Positions 61,937 to 64,000 of a stretch of 64,000 bases of DNA are shown one piece after another. The DNA comes from Halarcobacter mediterraneus. Its GTDB lineage: Bacteria > Campylobacterota > Campylobacteria > Campylobacterales > Arcobacteraceae. The DNA lies in the NCBI RefSeq assembly GCF_004116625.1, contig NZ_NXIE01000002.1:496001-560000 (forward strand), in the 5' to 3' direction. Positions within the stretch are counted from its first letter, which is position 1; the number at the start of each line of letters is the position of its first letter. The notes under the pieces were generated by a model. That model saw nothing but the letters and a program-made list of their open reading frames with translations. It did not search any database and was not told the DNA's origin. The position numbers and the translations under genes were made by a program.

Positions 61937-63040
61937 ATGGCTGAATTTTTAAGTCAAGATGAAATTGATGCTCTTTTAGATATTGCTGATGCAGGAGAAG
62001 AAATTGAAACTGCTGCAGATGAACAAATTGTTTCAAAAGAAAAAAACTATTCTATTTATGATTTTAAAAAACCAAATAGAATATCAAATGAACAATTTAA
62101 AGCCTTTTCAACTCTTCATGATAAAATGCTTAGGGATTTAATAACAGATCTTTCAGCAATGCTTAGAAAAATTGTTGATATAAAATTATACTCTATTGAA
62201 CAGATGACTTATGGAGAATTTATTCTTTCAATTCCCCAATTAACATCACTTAATACTTTATCAATTAAGCCACTTGAAGGAAGAATTGTAATTGAGTGTA
62301 ACCCTGGTATTTCACATAAAATTATTGCCGAATTATTAGGAAGTGGAGCAGTAGCTGCAAGTGATAATTTAGATAGAGAATTAACTGAAATTGAAGTAAA
62401 TATTTTTGAACATTTTTATAAAATGTTTGTTAAGCATCTGTATAGAGCTTGGGATGAAGTTACAACTTTAAATTTTAAAATTGAATCAAGAGATACAAAT
62501 GCAAATGCAATTCAAATTATTTCTGATCATGAAATTGTTTTATTAGTTGTACTTGAAATTACAATAGATGAAGAATCAGGCTTTTTATCAATTTGTTATC
62601 CAATTTCATACATTGAAACTTTATTAAATAAGATTGTAGAGAAAATATTTAGTGAAGGGAAAAATAAAAAAGCAAGTAGAAAACAAGATATAACTACTTT
62701 AATTTCTGGTGCAAAAATGAATATTGAGGCTATTATGGCTGAAACTGAAATGTCTGTTTCTGAAATACTTGCATTAAAACCAGAAGATGTAATCGTTTTT
62801 AGTAAAAATGCAACCTCTGCTTCTTCAAAAGTATATATTAATAATACAGAAAAGTTTGTTGCTGTTTCAGGTGTTCAAAACAATAGAAAAGCGATTCAAA
62901 TAGAGTCAAATATAGACCATGAAAAACAAGAAACATTAGATGCGTTAAGAGCAATGAGAGAAGAAAGAATAAAAAAAGCAAAAGAGTCAACAGAAAATAT
63001 TAAGAGACTGTTAAAAGAAAGGAAAGAAGGAAAATATTAA
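61937..63040 (+). CDS. fliM: Flagellar motor switch protein FliM
   Basis: C-ring protein that binds phosphorylated CheY and sets rotation direction. The CheY-binding peptide SQDEIDALLDIAD is at 5-17. The CheC-like middle domain is at about 45-230 (LRDLITDLSAMLRKIVDIKL..., LGSGA, IVLLVVLEI). A SpoA domain follows (about 250-330). The 367 residues are normal. It is cotranscribed with flgI and ends in a terminator. Confidence 0.96.
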   Translation: MAEFLSQDEIDALLDIADAGEEIETAADEQIVSKEKNYSIYDFKKPNRISNEQFKAFSTLHDKMLRDLITDLSAMLRKIVDIKLYSIEQMTYGEFILSIPQLTSLNTLSIKPLEGRIVIECNPGISHKIIAELLGSGAVAASDNLDRELTEIEVNIFEHFYKMFVKHLYRAWDEVTTLNFKIESRDTNANAIQIISDHEIVLLVVLEITIDEESGFLSICYPISYIETLLNKIVEKIFSEGKNKKASRKQDITTLISGAKMNIEAIMAETEMSVSEILALKPEDVIVFSKNATSASSKVYINNTEKFVAVSGVQNNRKAIQIESNIDHEKQETLDALRAMREERIKKAKESTENIKRLLKERKEGKY

Positions 63041-63057
63041 TAAATATTTCCTTTTTT
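63027..63057 (+). terminator. Terminator of flgI-fliM
   Basis: AAGGAAAATATT and AATATTTCCTT pair with one bulged A and a 4-base loop, overlapping the fliM stop codon and ending in TTTTTT. Confidence 0.7.
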
Positions 63058-64000
63058 AATCTCTTTTATCTTCTATTGAAGATATGCTCCAATTTAGAAC
63101 TTCTCCTGCATACATAGGAACTACATCCTCACCTTTAAACTTATATGATGAAGGAACTACAAACTTCTTCTTTTCTAATTTTACTTTTTTATTTAATGGT
63201 TTGAAATCATAAATCTTTTGTGCATTTAAACTAATAAAAGCATTTAAATTATCTAAAGAGTTGTTTTCTTCAAATAATTGCGTTAATACTTGTAAGGCAA
63301 TAGGTGAAGTAAATACTCCAGCAGCACAGCCACAACACTCTTTTTTATGTTTTGGATGGGGGGCAGAATCACTTCCAAACATTAATTTTGGATGAGCTTT
63401 AAGTGCAGCATTTAATAAAGCATCTCTATCTTCTGGTCTTTTTGCAATTGGTTTACAAAATAAATGAGGGCTTAACATACCTCCTGCAACATCATCAAGA
63501 GTAATCAATAAATGATGTAATGTAACCGTTGCATAAAGATTATCATATTTATCAAGTAACTCAATTGCATCTTTTGTTGTAATATGTTCCATAATAATTT
63601 TTAAATCAGGGAAAGATGATGCAATTGATTCATAAATAGGCATAAATTCTTTTTCTCTATCCATTACAAAACCATTTGTTTCACCATGAATACAAAGAGG
63701 AATACCTAATTTACTCATTGACTCTAATGTTGGTCTTAAAACCTCAACATCCATTGAAGATACTCCTGTTTCAGAATTTGTAGTAATTCCAGCAGGATAT
63801 AATTTTATAGCAATAATATCATCTTTTATATCTTCTAAAAAAGAATATGAGTAATCATTTTGGAAAAAAAGTGTAACATAAGGTTCAAATTTATCCTCAA
63901 TACACGCTTCTTTTATTCTTTTTTTATAAGATAATAATGCTTCTTTTGTTGTAATAGGTGGTACTAAATTTGGCATAACTAAAGCACCACTAAAAGTTTC
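63056..64000 (-). CDS. pyrC: Dihydroorotase, 5' end outside window
   Basis: Closes carbamoyl aspartate to dihydroorotate in pyrimidine synthesis. The frame stays open through 64000 (upstream residues ETFSGALV), so the true start lies beyond the window; 315 residues are present. The carbamylated lysine is in [11 protein letters not shown], metal histidines in LCIHGET and MEHITT, and the catalytic Asp in [12 protein letters not shown]. The class is the short zinc type, as in E. coli PyrC. Confidence 0.95.
   Translation of the reverse strand, partial: ETFSGALVMPNLVPPITTKEALLSYKKRIKEACIEDKFEPYVTLFFQNDYSYSFLEDIKDDIIAIKLYPAGITTNSETGVSSMDVEVLRPTLESMSKLGIPLCIHGETNGFVMDREKEFMPIYESIASSFPDLKIIMEHITTKDAIELLDKYDNLYATVTLHHLLITLDDVAGGMLSPHLFCKPIAKRPEDRDALLNAALKAHPKLMFGSDSAPHPKHKKECCGCAAGVFTSPIALQVLTQLFEENNSLDNLNAFISLNAQKIYDFKPLNKKVKLEKKKFVVPSSYKFKGEDVVPMYAGEVLNWSISSIEDKRD

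Noticed and set aside
52358-63040. Sigma-54 or sigma-28 promoters before flagellar genes
   Set aside because: I looked upstream of flgI, flgK, fliS and the fliQ operon and saw no convincing TGGCAC-N5-TTGC or CGATAT-type element.

Overview
The window is AT-rich chromosomal DNA of a flagellated, Gram-negative member of the Campylobacterota, most likely an Arcobacter-type organism. The evidence is the gene set and order: rpsF-ssb-rpsR next to holA and rnr, short campylobacterial versions of rnr and dprA, class II DAHP synthase, a COG3400 TrkA-like protein, and a flagellar block flgI/fliM versus fliQ-fliJ-fliL-flgH-flgK-fliD-fliS. No rRNA or tRNA gene was seen. The species cannot be named from sequence alone.

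Layout. 1-2.1 kb: the end of a ferric-iron ABC transporter (permease running off the left edge, binding protein, a Fur-box-like palindrome upstream). 2.2-7.1 kb: a leftward housekeeping run (rpsR, ssb, rpsF, holA, two small unknown proteins, rnr). 7.1-16 kb: signalling, with ilvC and a polysaccharide-deacetylase-like gene in the middle. It holds a binding-protein/histidine-kinase pair, then a leftward 7TM-DISM histidine kinase, an OmpR-type regulator, a LuxI/FeeM-like acyltransferase and a receiver that lacks its phospho-Asp. 16-27.7 kb: dprA, nhaA, murC, dapC, a TrkA-like protein, a second binding-protein/histidine-kinase pair cotranscribed with a TolC-like protein, and tgt.

27.9-43.3 kb is a complete type I-B CRISPR-Cas locus. 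The array has 89 identical 30-nt repeats plus two decayed ones at its left end. It is read leftward from a leader next to cas2. The cas genes all run leftward: cas6, then an Abi_2/HEPN gene, cas8b (with a well-formed internal start for a Cas11b small subunit), cas7, cas5, cas3, cas4, cas1 and cas2. The most unusual part is the 308-bp gap after cas6. It holds a lone, oppositely oriented CRISPR repeat (28/30 match, handle and hairpin kept) inside a 13-bp inverted repeat, a perfect 15-bp palindrome, a strong leftward promoter, and a compact structured RNA just upstream of the Abi_2/HEPN gene. That gene overlaps cas8b by 11 bp. The arrangement suggests a HEPN-RNase/ncRNA toxin-antitoxin-like module, possibly CRISPR-controlled, built into the cas operon.

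43.4-52.4 kb: ordinary housekeeping genes (gatC, an ArsC-like protein, class II DAHP synthase, transaldolase, serB, ruvX, acpS, a lone DppB-like permease, panC, rimO, tilS). 52.4-63 kb: flagellar genes, leftward from an acidic protein with repeated FliM-N-like motifs through fliQ, fliJ, a MotE-like gene, fliL, an unknown, flgH, flgK, fliD, fliS and a FliT-sized gene, and rightward for flgI-fliM. The window ends inside pyrC.
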